From Cellvibrionales bacterium (GTDB lineage: Bacteria; Pseudomonadota; Gammaproteobacteria; Pseudomonadales; UBA7434), in contig JABIQF010000182.1 in NCBI GenBank assembly GCA_018668095.1, forward strand, positions 1 through 15,214: DNA of 15,214 nucleotides, in the 5' to 3' direction. Position numbers and translations under genes: made by a program. The notes under the pieces were generated by a model that did no database searches, was not told the origin of the DNA, and worked only from the letters and a program-made list of their open reading frames with translations. Of the stretch, positions 13,046-15,214 are shown in pieces. How positions within the stretch are numbered: the stretch's first letter is position 1; each line of letters starts with the position of its first letter.

Positions 13046-15190
13046 ATGTTACCTACAATTATCGCATACACTTCCTCTCGTCTATTCTCGATTCATATAT
13101 GGCTGGTTAAACTAATCGCCTGCCTATCTCTCGCGAACATAGTACAAGCCGGCCCTGAACTCGAGGAAATCACAATTTTCTCAACGCTTGACCAAACTAA
13201 CACTTTAAATTTTATCGGCAGCGCTAGCATCCTTAATAGTAATGATGTCAGCTCACGCGATGCACAAAATATCGAACAATTACTTAACATTACACCCAAT
13301 ACAAACTTCTCTGGTGGTGCCTCGCGAGGTCGGTTTGTACAAATCCGTGGCATCGGTGATATTGAACAATTCGTTGACCCTAAAGCCTACCCCTCAGTGG
13401 GGCTTATTATTGACGGCATTGAAATGAACGGCCTATTTGGTGCGGGTTTATTATTCGACGCTGAGCAGGTGGAAGTATTACGAGGCCCACAAGGTACACG
13501 GCTCGGCGCTAGCGCACTAGCCGGCTCAATAAATATTATCTCAGCAGGCGCTGATAAAACCACCGGAGGCTATATACAAACCGGCATCGGAAAATTTGAT
13601 GCTTGGCAGCTTGGTGCCGTCTACCATGGAGCGTTGAGTGACAATGTTAATGGTCGGATAGCAGTGCAACAATATAATAGCGACGGCTATATTAAAAATG
13701 ACTTCCTTGGCTCTGATAATACAGGCGAACTAGATGAACTCAGCGCACGTATAAAACTTGACTGGCAACTCGATAGCAGTAACAAACTTGACCTAACGCT
13801 TTTACATGTTAAAAATGATAATGGTTACGATGCTTTTTCTCTAGAGAATGTGCACAACACAACATTTAGTGACAACCCTGGTCGAGATCAACAACAAATT
13901 AAAGCCTTCGCCATCAAGAGTACAAGCCAGATAAACGAAGCTATTAGCTTGCAAAGTAAACTGAGCTTTTTAACTGCAAAAACCATTTTTGCATTTGATG
14001 AAGACTGGACCGACCCTAGTATTTGCGTCACAAGTAGCTGCCCGTTCGGTGGTTTTTCTGGATTTGATCAATATAAACGTGACAAAGATGAATACGTAAT
14101 CGATATTCGAGTAATCACCGAAAGTCTAGTACTCGGGATCTATGCTCAAGATCGTCAGTCGGAACTTGATCGCAACCGAACAGGCACCTACCCTCTGGCA
14201 CTAAAAAGCAGCTACGATAGCAAACGTTATGCGACTTATGCGCAATGGACCCCACAGCTTAGCGATCAACTACAGGCAAATTTGGGCGCGCGCTTTGAAA
14301 ACTTCTCTGATGACTATAATGACTCTGACCTAACCCGCTCTGACTCAAGAGATGACCTATGGTCACTCGACGCAGGGCTACGATTCGATTTTTCTGATAA
14401 TGGAAATATATTCGCGCTGATATCCCGCGGTAATAAAGCAGGTGGCGTGAATACCGATGCTAGCAGCAATATTGGCGCAATTGATCCGCTTTTTCGTACT
14501 GAGCTAGAAAACCGTCTGCGCTTTGAAAGCGAATCACTAACCAACATCGAATTGGGAATTAATAGTCGCTTACTTGACAACAGCATCTCTGTAAAAGCCA
14601 ATGTCTTTTACAATAAACGCAATAATCCACAGTTCGAAACCTTTTTGTATGATGCCATTACCTCATTTCTTTTCGTTGGTTATCAGGACAACGCTGACAA
14701 CGCAGAAAGCAATGGCGCGGAAATTCAGATTGACTGGCAGGCCAATGATACAATCAACGTAACTGGCAATATCTCTTATATTGACACATCGATTAACCAG
14801 CTACGCGTCTATGACTTTGATCAGTTTTCATTTATTTCTATCGAAGAAAAAGATCAACCTCGTGCGGCAAGTTATCAATACCATCTCGCAATCAATACCC
14901 GCTTGTCCGACACTCTGTCGGGATCAGTACAATTGGAAGGTAGAGATAGCTACCAGTTTGCATATTACTTTAGTGAAGAATCTGGCAATACCAACTTATT
15001 ACACGCCAGTATAGAATATGCCAATGGTCCATTGCAGTTAACCTTTTGGATAAGAAATATGCTTGACGAAGCCCATCCAGTCCAAGGTCTTTATTGGGGC
15101 AACGACCCTCGTGATAGTTATACTAATAATTTATATACACAATCTGGCGAGCCTAGAAATGGTGGCATAACCGCACGATATACATTTTAG
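13046..15190 (+). CDS. TonB-dependent outer-membrane receptor, thiamin-regulated (Omr1-like)
   Basis: 714 residues forming a complete receptor. A signal peptide ends near Ala35 (LVKLIACLSLANIVQA). A TonB-box-like segment EEITIFS (40-46) follows, then the plug domain with RGRFVQIRGIGDIEQF, SVGLIIDGIEMNG and VEVLRGPQGTRLGASALAGS, then a beta-barrel ending in GGITARYTF with a terminal Phe. A Cys pair (CVTSSC, bases about 14026-14043) sits in a likely surface loop. I chose the ATG at 13046, with GGAG (13036-13039) six bases upstream, over an in-frame TTG at 13034. Control by a TPP riboswitch points to thiamin, its phosphates or a precursor as substrate, as proposed for Omr1 receptors in other gammaproteobacteria. 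The plug-barrel sequence itself resembles generic siderophore/vitamin receptors, so substrate identity rests on regulation. The following 24 bp to the window edge hold nothing identifiable. Confidence 0.93.
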   Translation: MLPTIIAYTSSRLFSIHIWLVKLIACLSLANIVQAGPELEEITIFSTLDQTNTLNFIGSASILNSNDVSSRDAQNIEQLLNITPNTNFSGGASRGRFVQIRGIGDIEQFVDPKAYPSVGLIIDGIEMNGLFGAGLLFDAEQVEVLRGPQGTRLGASALAGSINIISAGADKTTGGYIQTGIGKFDAWQLGAVYHGALSDNVNGRIAVQQYNSDGYIKNDFLGSDNTGELDELSARIKLDWQLDSSNKLDLTLLHVKNDNGYDAFSLENVHNTTFSDNPGRDQQQIKAFAIKSTSQINEAISLQSKLSFLTAKTIFAFDEDWTDPSICVTSSCPFGGFSGFDQYKRDKDEYVIDIRVITESLVLGIYAQDRQSELDRNRTGTYPLALKSSYDSKRYATYAQWTPQLSDQLQANLGARFENFSDDYNDSDLTRSDSRDDLWSLDAGLRFDFSDNGNIFALISRGNKAGGVNTDASSNIGAIDPLFRTELENRLRFESESLTNIELGINSRLLDNSISVKANVFYNKRNNPQFETFLYDAITSFLFVGYQDNADNAESNGAEIQIDWQANDTINVTGNISYIDTSINQLRVYDFDQFSFISIEEKDQPRAASYQYHLAINTRLSDTLSGSVQLEGRDSYQFAYYFSEESGNTNLLHASIEYANGPLQLTFWIRNMLDEAHPVQGLYWGNDPRDSYTNNLYTQSGEPRNGGITARYTF

Positions 15191-15214
15191 TTAAGAGCAC
15201 GCTTTTTTAATAAG

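Noticed and set aside
13034..13046. TTG start at 13034 for the receptor
   Set aside because: The TTG overlaps the GGAG ribosome binding site that serves the ATG at 13046, which also gives a normal signal peptide.

Overview
The window looks like chromosomal core DNA of a marine-type gammaproteobacterium of moderate G+C content. Two blocks point there. The first (hemJ / argC / DUF6776-like membrane protein / bactofilin) follows the order I recall from Pseudomonas relatives. The second (pomAB divergent from xseB-ispA-dxs, then ribA) resembles Vibrio for the motor genes and Pseudomonas for the dxs-ribA linkage. I cannot name the genus from sequence alone. No phage, transposon, CRISPR array, tRNA or rRNA is visible.

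Layout. 1-2196 (minus): argC, a DUF6776-like coiled-coil membrane protein and a bactofilin cut by the left edge, probably one transcript (15-nt gap, then a 1-nt stop/start overlap). 2197-2508: divergent intergenic region rich in TCTAT repeats and palindromes. 2509-3874 (plus): hemJ and, 10 nt later, a protein that appears to combine two tandem helix-turn-helix-like repeats with a PD-(D/E)XK nuclease-like C-terminus. 3903-4496 (minus): Smr-domain protein. 4617-6458 (minus): pomA-pomB, the stator of a sodium-driven flagellar motor. 6459-6864: unexplained 406-bp divergent spacer. 6865-10125 (plus): xseB-ispA-dxs (exonuclease VII small subunit, farnesyl diphosphate synthase, DXP synthase). 10203-10796 (minus): ribA. 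10979-12196 (minus): membrane-anchored sorbosone-dehydrogenase-like beta-propeller. 12197-12304: three 17-bp tandem repeats. 12305-12739 (minus): thioredoxin-coupled type ArsC. 12865-12964 (plus): a clear TPP riboswitch leading into a complete TonB-dependent receptor (13046-15190).

How the parts work together. DXS makes DXP, a precursor of isoprenoids and also of the thiamin thiazole and pyridoxal phosphate. IspA extends the isoprenoid branch and RibA opens riboflavin synthesis. DXS itself needs thiamin diphosphate, and about 3 kb downstream lies a receptor gene whose leader senses thiamin diphosphate. The best-supported regulatory system here is therefore thiamin-repressed outer-membrane uptake of thiamin or a precursor. 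The less explained items are the repeat arrays at 2295-2372 and 12244-12290 and the nuclease-like protein next to hemJ.
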